In this document: positions 34,775-47,482 of the stretch, one piece after another
Position numbering within the stretch: position 1 is the stretch's first letter
Layout of the letters: each line of letters begins with the position of its first letter
Assembly (NCBI RefSeq): GCF_029168945.1
Contig: NC_083603.1
Span: 45,766,406 to 45,830,405 of the forward strand
Source of the DNA: Cannabis sativa
Lineage: Eukaryota; Streptophyta; Magnoliopsida; Rosales; Cannabaceae
Direction of reading: 5' to 3'
DNA length: 64,000 bases
Notes under the pieces: generated by a model
The model's input: only the letters and a program-made list of their open reading frames with translations
What the model was told of the DNA's origin: nothing
Databases searched by the model: none
Program-made: the position numbers and the translations under genes

Positions 34775-35954
34775 CTGTCTGAGGATGGAATGTTGTACTG
34801 AATTTCAGCTTTGTACCCATTGCTCGTTGCAAACTTTGCCAAAATTTGGAGGTGAACTTCGGATCCCTGTCCGAAACTATAGACTTCGGTACCCCGTGAA
34901 GTCTTACTATCTCTCTGACATACAACTCTGCCAACTGATCCACTGTAAATGTTGTTCTAACCGGCAGAAAATGAGCAGATTTCGTAAATCGATCCACCAC
35001 TACCCAGATGGAATCATACAAACCCGTGGTCCTAGGTAACCCGACCACAAAATCCATCGTGATATCCTCCCACTTCCATTCTGGTAGGGTTAGAGGCTGC
35101 AACAACCCTGCTGGTCTCTGATGTTCAGCCTTAATCTGCTGACAGGTGAGGCATCTAGATACGAATTCTACCAAATTCTTCTTCATACCGCTCCACCAGA
35201 AGTACGATTTCAAATCTTGGTACATCTTAGTGGTGCCGGGATGCAGAGAATACGGGGTAGAATGAGCCTCCTCAAAGATTTCGTTCCTGAGTTCCACACT
35301 ACTCGGAACACAAACCCTAGCTTTATACAAAAGCATCCCACTGTCTGACACTGAAAAGTCCTTGGCTTGACCAGCAACCACCTCATCTCTGATCTTCACT
35401 AACTCTGGATCCGTCATCTGAGCGACTTTTATTCTTTCCAACAGATCAGATTGCAACGTTAAGTTGTGAAGCTGACCTACCACAAACTCAATGCTGGATC
35501 TAACCATATCCTCTGCTAGATGAGGTGAGATCTGAACCATACTAGCTACTTGCCCGGGACCCTTTCTGCTCAGGGCATCGGCCACTACATTGGCCTTCCC
35601 AGGGTGATAGAGGATCTCACAGTCGTAATCTTTCACTAATTCCAACCAACGTCTCTGTCTCATGTTCAAATCTTTCTGAGTAAAGAAATACTTGAGACTT
35701 TTATGGTCGGTATAGATTTCACACTTTTCCCCGTAAAGATAATGCCGCCAAATCTTCAATGCAAAAACCACCGCGGCCAACTCTAGGTCATGAGTCGGGT
35801 ATCGTTGTTCATAATCCTTTAACTGTCGGGAGGCATAAGCGATAACCCGATCGGCTTGCATCAATACACACCCCAAACCCTGTTTGGATGCGTCACAATA
35901 AACTATGAACTTCTCCTTGTCTGAAGGTAAAGCTAGCACTGGAGCGGTAATCAA
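34707..35954 (-). pseudogene. Gypsy RNase H and integrase (N-terminal and core), truncated
   Basis: 415 codons. RNase H starts at [15 protein letters not shown] and runs to [16 protein letters not shown]. The integrase zinc region follows ([17 protein letters not shown]...CLTCQ). The core carries the first Asp in [11 protein letters not shown], the second in IVSDRDPKF and the Glu in QSERTIQ. A frameshift right after that Glu diverts the last residues, and the proper frame resumes at 34774. A stop at about 35957 separates it from RT. This segment is well preserved but not functional as a polyprotein. Confidence 0.93.
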
Positions 35955-35957
35955 CCT

Positions 35958-37436
35958 CTACTTTAGCTCCTGAAAACTAGCTTCGCACTTGTCTGACCAA
36001 ATAAATCGTTGATTCTTCTTTGTAAGTTTGGTTAGGGGCATTGAAATTTTTGAAAACCCTTCCACGAACCTACGGTAGTACCCAGCTAAACCCAAGAAGC
36101 TTCTGATCTCTGTCACTGTCTTCGGTCTCGGCCAATCCCTGACGGATTCGATCTTCCCGGGATCCACCTTGATCCCATCTTTGCTCACAATGTGCCCTAG
36201 GAAGGACACCTGAGATAGCCAGAACTCACATTTCTTGAACTTGGCATAAAGCTTATGTTCTCGAAGCCGTTGCAGTACCATCTGAAGATGTAACTCATGC
36301 TCCTCTTCTGATTGAGAGTACACGAGGATGTCGTCGATAAACACAATCACACAGATATCGAGGAAATCCTTGAATACTCTATTCATCAAGTCCGTGAATG
36401 CTGCAGGAGCATTGGTTAGTCCGAACGACATAACCAGGAATTCGTAATGTCCATACCTAGTGCAGAAAGCCGTCTTCGGAATGTCCTCTCGGATTCTCAA
36501 CTGATGATAACCCGAACGGAGATCAATCTTAGAAAAGACCGTTTTCCCCTGAAGCTGATCGAATAAATCATCGATCCTAGGTAATGGATATTTATTCTTC
36601 ACCGTCAGCTTGTTCAATTCTCTGTAGTCGATGCACATTCTCATAGATCCATCTTTCTTCTTGACGAATAAAACCGGGGCTCCCCAAGGTGACACACTGG
36701 GCCGAATAAACCCTATGTCAAGCAACCCTTGGAGCTGAATCTTTAATTCCTTAAGTTCAGCTGGAGCCATTCTATACGGGGCTTTGGAAACCGGTTCCAC
36801 CCCTGGTGCCAAATCTATCACGAAGTCAATCTCCCGCTGAGGTGGTAACCCTGGAAGTTCTTCGGGAAAAACATCCAAAAATTCCCGAACCACCTTGATG
36901 TCCTCTGGCCGAATGGTATCTGGCCGAGTGGTGTCCACCACCACAGCCAGAAACCCTAAACAACCACCATGCAATAAATCTCTAGCTGACATGGCCGAAA
37001 TCCCCGGGATCCGAGATCCCTGAACTGAACCAACAAACACAAATGGTTCTTCACTTTCCGGTTGGAAGATCACCATCTTCCTTTTACAATCAATGCTCGC
37101 TGAATATTTAGATAGGAAATCCATTCCTAAAATAATATCGAACTCTACTAAACTCATCTCTATCAAGTCAACACTTAACTCCCTACCATCTATCCTGATC
37201 GGCATAGACCTAATCCACCTGTTGGAGATAACCAACTCTCCGCCAGGTAATAGGGTTCCAAACCCTGATTCATATCTATCGAATGGTCTATCCAATTTAC
37301 TAAAGACTCTGGCTGCCACATAAGAATGTGTAGCCCTAGAATCAAACAGCACCGAGTAAAGTGAGTTATTAATAGAAAGCTGACCTGTCACAACTGATGG
37401 GCTGGCATCTGCATCAGCCTGAGTGATGGCGAACAC
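35958..37436 (-). pseudogene. Gypsy protease and reverse transcriptase
   Basis: 492 codons in one frame. The protease has [10 protein letters not shown] where the family has D-S/T-G-A, so the active-site glycine is an arginine and the enzyme is probably dead. RT follows: [16 protein letters not shown], the [17 protein letters not shown] block, the catalytic [12 protein letters not shown] motif and [15 protein letters not shown] stop before RNase H splits the polyprotein. The left edge of the gag-only element (47477/37495) lies 59 bp upstream in reading direction. The start Met is only the first one available, since the frame originally continued from gag. Confidence 0.95.
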
Positions 37437-37494
37437 CCTGGCTGGAGTGGGTATCGCCGGAGCTCTCGGTGCCTCTGAGCGGAGCTGGGGATAG

Positions 37495-39441
37495 TGTTGG
37501 TATTATATTTATCCAGGATCTTAGATCTATTGCAAGTATGTTGATTTAACAACCTAATATTTAACTTCTAAAACGATGAACTAAACACATAAAAGTTAAG
37601 AATAACTTACAGTGATTGCAGCGGAATTTATGTCTCCTTCCACTCAGAACTCTAACCCTTGATTCCTGTCTGTAGCAGAGTATAATCAAGATCTGAGCCC
37701 GAAAGTTCTTCAGTTGGATGTGATCCTTCACAGTCTTCCAAACTATGATGAGATACTGAATGATGTGAGTGGGCACTTCTCTCTCACTAGGGAATTTCGA
37801 AATCTCTCTTTGTTTTTCTCTCTTATTTTCGTGTGATACACTTTGCAGAGCAAAGTTTCTCAAGCAACCACATGCATACAAAGAGAAGAGAGGGGCTGCT
37901 ATATATAGGAAAAGAGAAGACCACAACTTTCCAAATAAACAGTTTCCTCTTTTACTGTGTAATAGAATAACTGCTTTATTTAGTGTGATTCACCACTTTC
38001 CTATTTAGGCTAGGCTTTGATTAGCAATTAAATGACAAATTAAATTGAAAAAATAATAATTGGGAAAAGGCAATGATGTGGCCGGCCATGGTGTGAATGG
38101 GCCTCACATTGATTTTGCAGTTTCCTCAATTTTATTTCTATTTCTCCAAAAATGCTATTTTTCCAATTCTAATCATTTAAATGCCAAAACCAATTATTTA
38201 ATAACTAAAATAGATTATTAAATAATATTGCCATTTAAAATTAATTATTAATTCAGACATGCAAAGTCTCATAATTAATAATTAAACCTAGAAACCCTCT
38301 TATTTACGATTTCATCCCTAAACTGTGAGAATTCACAAATTAGACATTGTCTAACTTTTAGAATTATAATTGATTAATCATAAATCAATTATAGAGTCCT
38401 ACAAACAGTATAATCTCAACTAGAATGGGGACCATGGATCTATATACTGAGCTTCCAATAAGTTGAACCGATTTACCAAGTAAATCCCTAACTTATTAAT
38501 TCCTCGTTGAATCCACTCTTAGAACTTGGAATTGCACTCTCAGACTTATATAGAGCATATCATATGTTTCACGATATCAATATGCTATCTCATTTAACCA
38601 TTGTTATAATCTTAATGTGATTTAGAGATCCTCTATATAGATGATTTACATCGAGACGGGACTAATTTACCGTTTACACCCCTCAATGTATTTTGCCCAT
38701 TTGAACACTTAGTTACCTGTAAATGATGTTTTAGTGATCTAATATATAGTCACTGAAACAAGAGCTCATCCATTTACTTCTATTTAACTAAGCTCAAAAG
38801 GAATCATCACTTTACTTCTATACACCAGTAGAAGCTATAGATTTCCATATTTATGTTTAGCACTCCCTATTCAGTTATGCTATCATGTTCCCAAAATATA
38901 TGTATTATCCTGACTCAAAACAGGCTTTAACTAATAAATCAAAGAACAAGAATAACACTCCTGAGATTGAGCCTAAGCATATCAGGATTTAGATTCTCTT
39001 AATCTAAGATCAACTTCTGACATTGACTTGGAAAGATACAACGGTAAGTTTACGATATCTTTAACCAAGTTCAATATCGGTCCAGTCCAATGCATACTCC
39101 ATGCATTCGAAACCAGTATACTTTACCAATGTTCTGGAAAGAACATAACACTTACTCCAAGTGTAAGTATACTTCATCGCTGATTATCACATCAGTGTAA
39201 ATCCAAAACACTGATGAACAGGGACCAAATCTTTTGAATCATATAATCACAATCACATTCCACTGTATTGACGATACTGTAATTGTGAATAACTATATGT
39301 TCTCGATTTAACTGATTTTGTGCATATATCAAATATATGTATTAAACCATAAACATGTAACATACATGTAAACATGCTTCACTTCTAAATTGATAACTAA
39401 TCAGATTGTAATGAGTTTTATTTAGGGCATAAAACCCAACA
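37495..39441 (-). repeat. 3' LTR of the gag-only element
   Basis: In sense (minus) orientation it starts tgttgggttttatgccct. A TATA-like cctatatatagcag (minus, about 37893-37906) would start the R region. The 79- and 121-codon frames inside are seen in both LTRs but have no protein features. Confidence 0.93.
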
Positions 39442-41209
39442 AACTCCCACTTGCACTAACATAAAACAAGTTGTGCATTACAATCAATCTTTTGTCTTGA
39501 TCCTCTGATCAAGTGTAGTATCTTTGAATCCACCCATATATACGGAATCGAGTTCATGAGACACATGAAACCTTCCCTAACTTATGCTTTACTCGTCAAG
39601 GGATACTGAAATCCTTACTGCCCATTAAGTACATCTGAATAACCAGAAGACATATCTCTCAAATTTTAAAATTTGGAATTGAGATAATGCAGTGTAGAAT
39701 TTTTTTCAGTAAAATAACTTTCTGGTAATTTTGAATTTACAAAGTTATATCTTCTCTGATGAAGCTTGAATTATTATAGATGGGTTTTAACACTCTTCTA
39801 TAATGATTCATCCACCCCCAGAGTAACCACCATCTCACAATGAGTCGGTGTGCATATCAGGACCACTAATGCATAGTTCCTTAATAACATATACGTCACT
39901 TTTGTAAATCTTTCTTGATTGTCTCCTAATGTTCCCTATTTGATTACATCTCAGATGGCTCCCACTCAATAGCAGATGTCTGGTTAGAAACTTTTAACCT
40001 TTTACTATTGTTTCTGGGAACATCTCGTTGTGACTTATTATCTTAAGCCGAAACCGTAAGTTTCTTTAAGATTAGTTCAACAACATAGCAGTCTAGTATT
40101 TGAAGTGAAAAAATACTTGCTAGAGATTTAAGCAATCAAATCAAGATACCACAAAATGTTATGAGAAATAGACATCTTGAATCAGTCTTTCGAATAGACT
40201 ATGCAAGAATTCTTCTATCTTACTCTCATAATTCTGATAAGTTATTTCTATCCATGTGAATGGTTAGACTTGTTTTTATCAGAGGTGTTCTTAAGTTCCT
40301 ATCACAATTATCAACCAAACGAAGATGGGTAAAGAATTTTAATATTCTCCCACTCAACCAAGGTAATGTGAAACATTATCAAAGAACTTTAATGGTATCA
40401 ATAACTATTACAACTGGAACATATAATCAAGATCAAGGATTTATTCTGATAATAGCTAATTTATTATATTATTTCCATGTTTAAAATTATGTGTCACAAA
40501 GGGTACTGTAGAATAAAGTCCACCCCTAAGTTTATAGAGATTATGGTCCACCCCTAAAGGTTGTAAATCTCTAAGTGTGATAGAAAGTCTGTGGAGTTGA
40601 ATATAATCCAGAGTTCATTAGATATAAAAAATCGTTTGAACTGCATATTATTCTTAACTTTTCTCCACCCCTATCAGATCAAAAGATCTTTTTATTAAAC
40701 AAATTCTCAAATAATTGTTTTTGAAACCAACAATTATTCATAAACATAGAAATAACTTCAAGTGTTTATGTAGTAATAACTCTGTAAAGAGTTTAAATAC
40801 TTTTTGAATTTGTATCAATAATAAAAACACATACACATTCAAACATAATAAATATAATAATCGGTAATAGATAAAATAAAGAACTGAAGCTCAACTCATA
40901 AATTGCAATATAATGAAAAAAACATATTTTATTATAAACCAAAAATTGTTTGCAATATTTATGAGAACCAAACAGGGAGTTAAGATCCCAAGACTTTGAA
41001 ATCCAAATTGTTTGAAAAACTAAACAATTAATTCAAATGAAAGAGCTTCTTCTTTATTATAGACAATCTCCATCCACCATCCAGCTTTCTAATCCAACTC
41101 GTTAAAACAGCACCCGAGTTTAAGAAGCTTCAGCTATAAGAAGAATAATAAACAAGGTTAGTAGTCCAGAATTATTAATCCAAAAGGATAATAATTCACT
41201 AAAAACACA
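39442..41209. other. Non-coding region between gag and 3' LTR of the gag-only element
   Basis: About 1.8 kb with no recognisable pol fragment in any frame. A 74-codon plus-strand frame at 40260-40484 has no motif. Confidence 0.6.
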
Positions 41210-42083
41210 TCAGTTTATAAAGAAAATACCTTGTTTCTTTGCGAGATACTTAGGACATTGGGATTTCCAATGGCCTTTCTCATTGCAGTAGAAACATTTT
41301 CCTTTTTGTGTATTGCCAAAAGCTCCAGCATTTTTGTTTCTAGCTGCATTCGCAGCTTGAGCTCGCTTCTTGGTATTTTTCCACTTCTTCTTATGATGGG
41401 ATTTGGAAGTAGAAGCAACAAGTGCCTCATGATTACTTGTCTTATTACCATTTCCAGAATTCTGAGGTTTATTCCCTCTTTTCTTGGGACCTCCAATCAA
41501 ATTTTCATATGTCTGAAGGTCATTGACTAAAGTATGAAAGTCTTGTTCCTTCTTATTCATGACATAATTTGATGTGTAGGGCAGAAAATCTGGAGTCAGG
41601 CTATTCAAGATAAGACTCACTTGAGTAGTCTGATCTATTTCAGCACCATGATTCTGGGCTTCCTGGAAATAACTAGCCATCTGGAGAAGGTGATCACGCA
41701 CATTCTGATGGGGTTCCATCCGTGCATTGATGAATTTCTTAGTCGCGTCGAAACGAGACTGAATAGATGCCATACCGAATAGCTCGATTAAGCTGCGTCA
41801 TGATTTCTGCAGCCGTGACAGTGTTTGCAAACCTTGTTTTCAAGGTGTCAACCATGCTGGAAAGCATGAAGTAACGAGCTTTATTGTTAGCATTATGCCA
41901 ACGCTCGAACTTCTCTTTTACAGCTTTGGTTGCATTGTCACTTGGCTGCTCAGGGGACGGCTCAGTCAACACAAACGAGGCACTTTCACCTATGAGAGCA
42001 ATATGAATGTTCTCTCTCCACTTTGGGAAGTTAGACCCATTTAGCTTATTTTCAGTTAAGAGTGACAACATGGGATTTGACAT
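41210..42083 (-). pseudogene. Copia-type gag with CCHC zinc knuckle, frameshifted
   Basis: Two overlapping minus-strand frames. The first, 42083-41739, begins MSNPMLSLLTENKLNGSNF, with the LNGSNFPKWR start of copia gag. The second, 41773-41210, carries MASIQSRFDATKKFINARM, LPYTSNYVMNK and the CCHC knuckle CFYCNEKGHWKSQCP (C-x2-C-x4-H-x4-C). The proper reading changes frame near 41,770-41,790, consistent with a one-base insertion. The frame ends shortly after the knuckle, at KKQGIFFIN, where an autonomous copia would continue into protease. Gag normally forms the virus-like particle and binds the genomic RNA through the knuckle. Together the parts would make about 290 residues. Confidence 0.9.
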
Positions 42084-45000
42084 TTCAATTTAGGACACTA
42101 CAAGATAGTACATAGATATCAGTTATGGTTTATCACAAAATCTCATTCAGAAATTATTAGCATACGGCAAGTAGGAATGACTAGAGAAAATACAAAAAAA
42201 AAAAAAAAATCAATCCTAAATAATTTCCAAGGTTTTCAACAAACTGATATCAGTGTCCCGTTTAGGCGAGAGTCAAAGCTATCATTCATTGAATAGAGTT
42301 GTCAGCTCATCTAGAATAGCAAACCTTCTAGCAACCTTTTATTTGATCGAAAAGAGAATCTAACGTTGTCCCGTTTAGGCGAGAGTCAAGGTCATTCTTA
42401 TTTCATGAGCTTCTACCATTGTTTCATATGTTTGTAAGTCTTATACAGTACCCACCATTAGGGTGGTTAATACTAATATAAAACACTTACAAAAATACTT
42501 ATCTTTCGAGATTAAACGGCGCTAACTTGCTAATGAACGTTCCTCCATTAGGGAGGATTACTCACTAAAACAATAGCTATGTAAAACCAACAATGGAGAT
42601 CGAATATCTCAAAATAATAAAGCTCATTATTTAAATTGTATTTTCTTCTATTATTAATTTATTTTAAATCTATATATATATATTTATTAAATTTTAAATT
42701 TAGAATAGAATCTAAATAAAATTTAATTTAATATTTGTAAAATTAAACTTAGATGGTTAAGAAAATAAAATGAATTATTTCCATCTTACTGTTAATTTTC
42801 TAACAAATATTAAGAAAACTACTTAATTTAAGTTGTATTAATTTAAATTAATTTGCAACTCAAATTAAATTTTTTTACAAATATATATATTGTATTTCCA
42901 AAAATACACAATCTTTGAAATACATATAAATCAAACTTCACTTAGAAAAAATACCTCAAGCAAAAATATTATCTATCTAGATTTTCTTAACTAATTAATC
43001 CAATTTCTAATAATATATTTCAGTTCCTTTATTTTAAATTAATCATTAAATGAAAAGATCATTGATTTGAGTTGATTCAAAATTAATTAAAATAATTAAT
43101 TTACAACTTCAATCTATCTTTCAAGATAAATTCAAAATCATCTTGCATAATTAAATGCTATTTTGAAAAATGATTAATAAAATAAATAAAATATATTATG
43201 AAAATGATTCAAATTTAAGTTGTTATGGAAATACCCAACTTAAAATAATTTTCTTATTTAATTAAATATCATGAAAATATCAATATCCAAGTATCATTAT
43301 GAAAATCAGCTTAGACATTTAATTTTCAATTTAATTAAATGTATTAAATTCAGGAAATAAATAATTAAGTATAGAGAAGGCTTAATCATTAATTTCCAAT
43401 TTAATACAAGGAAAAATATCCTTAATTGAGTTGTACCAAAATTAATTATTAACCAATTAATTTCACAATCAATGATATTTTCCTAGATTAGAAATAATAA
43501 TTAGTATGGAAATAAATATCTAGAAAATATCTCAATTCTACTAAGTATCTTTTCAAGATCTGGAAAATATCTGATTTAAGTTATTATAGAAAGAATCTAT
43601 AATTTACAAACTTAAAATTTTCCAAACATCATTTAATTAAATATCAAAATTAGGTGGTGACTACCTAATTTAAAGATATTCCCTTTTTAAGTTTAAAACC
43701 AACTTAAAATAATATCTTCTAAGAATCTTCAATAACTAATTCCTAGAATTCCTCAGCTTAACATTATTATCAAAATATATTCAAATTTAAGTTATTATGA
43801 AAAATTAGTAATTACTAATTCATAACTTAAATAAGAATATTTAATGAAATAATAAAAATAAGTTTCAGAAGGAATCTAGTTAGTTAAAATTCTTTATTTA
43901 ATTAAATACAAGAAAAATACAAATAGTTTATCCAGAAATGAAATTCATTAAACTATGTTTTTCTTAAATTAATTTCGAAGAAATTAATTATGTTGCTATT
44001 CAATTTTTTTATTAGGTCAAACTAATATAATTAACCTAGCACAGTTATCCAAATTAGGCAAATGGGCCTTCACAATTGGGGTTGTTCATGTGAGGGGAGG
44101 CGGGTCCAGTATGTCGCACCCACTTCTAAGGCTCCCAACTCTCACACAAGGCCCAAAAGAGAGGAATTTAACCTTAAAATGAACAACTGTTATTAATTGA
44201 ATAGGCTCATTAACTAAATGAGCCTAAATAAAATCTATCAGGTTATGACATTTTATTTAGCAACAACAACCTATATGTATCTATAATAAAAATTAAACAT
44301 ATAGGCTCACACAGGCACACAGATTTGGATGGATCCTATCATGTTTCTAGGTCATACACAGATGAAAGAAGTTTGTAAAAATTACCTGTTACAAATTATC
44401 AACTTGATCTATCATCAATTGAACCATGGGTTAAAATCAGATCATTTGATCTGTCAACAAGTTAACCCTGGCAATTTAGATCAAGTAATAATAGGTTTTA
44501 GAAAAACTTACAAACAATCTAAAACACATACTCCTGCAACAAGGTTAGATCTGGATAGTTGGATGTAGGATTTATTTAATTTTAAATCTATATTTCGAAA
44601 AATAATATTAAAATTAAACCTACCATTTTGAAAAATTAGGTTTTGGGTAACCTAAATGCATTTCAAAATTAAATTGTTAACTTTCCTTTTAAATTTCATG
44701 TTATTTAATAAATTAAATAATAAAATAGAAAATGGTAAATACATACCCTTTTCTTATTTTACAACTTAATTTAATTGAAAAATAACAAAATTTAAAAGTT
44801 AACAAAAATACCTTATTTCCTCTTTTAAAATTATCATGATTATTTGGATCTTATTTTAATTAAGTTCAAGTTACCAAAAAAAATAATATCTGACCTTAAA
44901 AAAAATAAAATAATCAAATTTTAAAGGAAATAAGAAAAAGGTAAGCAAAACTTGATTTTTCCCATTTTCAAAATCAAATTGCACTAATATCTAAAATTAA

Positions 45001-45511
45001 TTTTAAAGATTAAAATTAATTTATTTCTGATAATTAGATTTGAAATATGAAAAACAAAAATCAACATACAAAACTACACAAAAAATCGGAATTTAATTCC
45101 ATGAAATAGCATGAAAAATCGAAGAAAACGAAGAAAATAGCAGGTGGTACGGACAGCATGCAAAGCATGCTGTCCGCGCGCGTGGGAGAGGTGCCACAGC
45201 CCAGAAATCTGGGCGCAAGCACCCCTGCGCATGATTTCCGCGCGCGTAGGGGAGGTGCTCACCACCTAGGTTTTTCCCGATTTTCAAAAATTCATAACTA
45301 ATTCAAATTAAATCGAAATCGAGTTCTGTAAAAAAGTAAATTGCTTAGAATTTTCCAAACTATCCAATAAAAATAATTCCAGATACAGACAATCAATTAT
45401 TTTTCCCAGAATTCACAAACATCAATCAAACATCAATATGACACAACATGAAACCATCCAAATCACAAGCAAATCGTTTTAAGTCCAAATTTCTTGCAAG
45501 TAAATCAATTA
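42084..45511. other. Long non-coding leader of the gag-only element
   Basis: About 3.4 kb between PBS and gag, mostly AT-rich. It carries a repeated block gtcccgtttaggcgagagtc (about 42256 and 42369), small stem-loops around 'ccaccattagggtgg' (about 42453) and 'cctccattagggagg' (about 42542), a GC-richer island near 44090-44160, and a hairpin-rich GC island at 45140-45262. No gene is supported. Confidence 0.65.
45140..45262. repeat. GC-rich hairpin island beside the PBS of the gag-only element
   Basis: An 11-bp perfect hairpin (ggacagcatgc aaa gcatgctgtcc, 45151-45175) is followed by a 7-bp one (gcccaga aa tctgggc, 45199-45214). A block tccgcgcgcgtgggagaggt at about 45173 recurs as tccgcgcgcgtaggggaggt at about 45237. 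It lies about 250 bp from the primer-binding site in otherwise AT-rich DNA. Confidence 0.85.
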
Positions 45512-45529
45512 CCATGGCTCTGGTGCCAG
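45512..45529 (-). promoter_or_regulatory. Primer-binding site of the gag-only element
   Basis: The minus strand reads ctggcaccagagccatgg one or two bases from the 5' LTR edge. It resembles the initiator tRNA-Met 3' end complement (tggtatcagagc), with two changes. Confidence 0.75.
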
Positions 45530-45530
45530 T

Positions 45531-47477
45531 TGTTGGTATTATATTTATCCAGGATCTTAGATCTATTGCAAGTATGTTGATTTAACAACCTAATATTGAA
45601 CTTCTAAAACGATGAACTAAACACATAAAAGTTAAGAATAACTTACAGTGATTGCAGCGGAATTTATGTCTCCTTCCACTCAGATCTCTAACCCTTGATT
45701 CCTGTCTGTAGCAGAGTATAATCAAGATCTGAGCCCGAAAGTTCTTCAGTTGGATGTGATCCTTCACAGTCTTCAAAACTATGATGAGATACTAAATGAA
45801 GTGAGTGGGCACTTCTCTCTCACTAGGGAATTTCGAAATCTCTCTTTGTTTTTCTCTCTTATTTTCGTGTGATACACTTTGCAGAGCAAAGTTTCTCAAG
45901 CAACCACATGCATACAAAGAGAAGAGAGGGGCTGCTATATATAGGAAAAGAGAAGACCACAACTTTCCAAATAAACAGTTTCCTCTTTTACTGTGTAATA
46001 GAATAACTGCTTTATTTAGTGTGATTCACCACTTTCCTATTTAGGCTAGGCTTTGATTAGCAAGTAAATGACAAATTAAATTGAAAAATAATAATTGGGA
46101 AAAGGCAATGATGTGGCCGGCCATGGTGTGAATGGGCCTCACATTGATTTTGCAGTTTCCTCAATTTTATTTCTATTTCTCCAAAAATGCCATTTTTCCA
46201 ATTTTAATCATTTAAATGCCAAAACCAATTATTTAATAACTAAAATAGATTATTAAATAATATTACCATTTTAAATTAATTATTAATTCAGACATGCAAA
46301 GTCTCATAATTAATAATTAAACCTAGAAACCCTCTTATTTACGATTTCATCCCTAAACTGTGAGAATTCACAAATTAGACATTGTCTAACTTTTAGAATT
46401 ATAATTGATTAATCATAAATCCATTATAGAGTCCTAAAAACAGTATAATCTCAACTAGAATGGGGACCATGGATCTATATTCTGAGCTTCCAATAAGTTG
46501 AACCGATTTACCAAGTAAATCCCTAACTTATTAATTCCTCGTTGAATCCACTCTTAGAACTTGGAATTGCACTCTCAGACTTATATAGAGCATATCATAT
46601 GTTTCACGATATCAATATGCTATCTCATTTAACCATTGTTATAATCTTAATGTGATTTAGAGATCCTCTATATAGATGATTTACATCGAGACGGGACTAA
46701 TTTACCGTTTACACCCCTCAATGTATTTTGCCCATTTGAACACTTAGTTACCTGTAAATGATGTTTTAGTGATCTAATATATAGTCACTGAAACAAGAGC
46801 TCATCCATTTTGCTTCTATTTAACTAAGCTCAAAAGGAATCATCACTTTACTTCTATACACCAGTAGAAGCTATAGATTTCCATATTTATGTTTAGCACT
46901 CCCTATTCAGTTATGCTATCATGTTCCCAAAATATATGTATTATCCTGACTCAAAACAGGCTTTAACTAATAAATCAAAGAACAAGAATAGCACTCCTGA
47001 GATTGAGCCTAAGCATATCAGGATTTAGATTCTCTTAATCTAAGATCAACTTCTGACATTGACTTGGAAAGATACAACGGTAAGTTTACGATATCTTTAA
47101 CCAAGTTCAATATCGGTCCAGTCCAATGCATACTCCATGCATTCGAAACCAGTATACTTTACCAATGTTCTGGAAAGAACATAACACTTACTCCAAGTGT
47201 AAGTATACTTCATCGCTGATTATCACATCAGTGTAAATCCAAAACACTGATGAACATGGACCAAATCTTTTGAATCATATAATCACAATCACATTCCACT
47301 GTATTGACGATACTGTAATTGTGAATAACTATATGTTCTGGATTTAACTGATTTTGTGCATATATCAAATATATGTATTAAACCATAAACATGTAACATA
47401 CATGTAAACATGCTTCACTTCTAAATTGATAACTAATCAGATTGTAATGAGTTTTATTTAGGGCATAAAACCCAACA
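45531..47477 (-). repeat. 5' LTR of the gag-only element
   Basis: Same length as the LTR at 37495-39441, with about 20 single-base differences by eye. Confidence 0.93.
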
Positions 47478-47482
47478 GATAG

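Larger units (their letters stand above)
37495..47477 (-). mobile_element. Gag-only (TR-GAG-like) LTR retrotransposon nested in the gypsy
   Basis: LTRs of 1947 bp each (37495-39441 and 45531-47477) begin tgttggtatt and end aaacccaaca. The 5-bp duplication gatag lies at 37490-37494 and 47478-47482. The primer-binding sequence tggcaccagagccatgg (minus strand, 45512-45529) lies next to the right LTR, so that is the 5' LTR and the element is in minus orientation. The other LTR borders a purine-rich tract (agtgcaagtgggag on minus). The only protein remnant in about 6.1 kb of interior is a copia-type gag at 41210-42083. No protease, integrase, RT or RNase H is seen. I count about 20 differences between LTRs (near 1 percent), so it is younger than its gypsy host. 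Confidence 0.93.

Noticed and set aside
37561..38008. Open frames of 121 and 79 codons in the gag-only element LTR (repeated at 45582-46044)
   Set aside because: They occur in both LTRs because LTRs are copies. No motif is seen and they are mostly antisense to the LTR.
45074..45287. Open frames on the minus strand with arginine/histidine-rich text
   Set aside because: Produced by the GC-rich hairpin island in the leader of the gag-only element.
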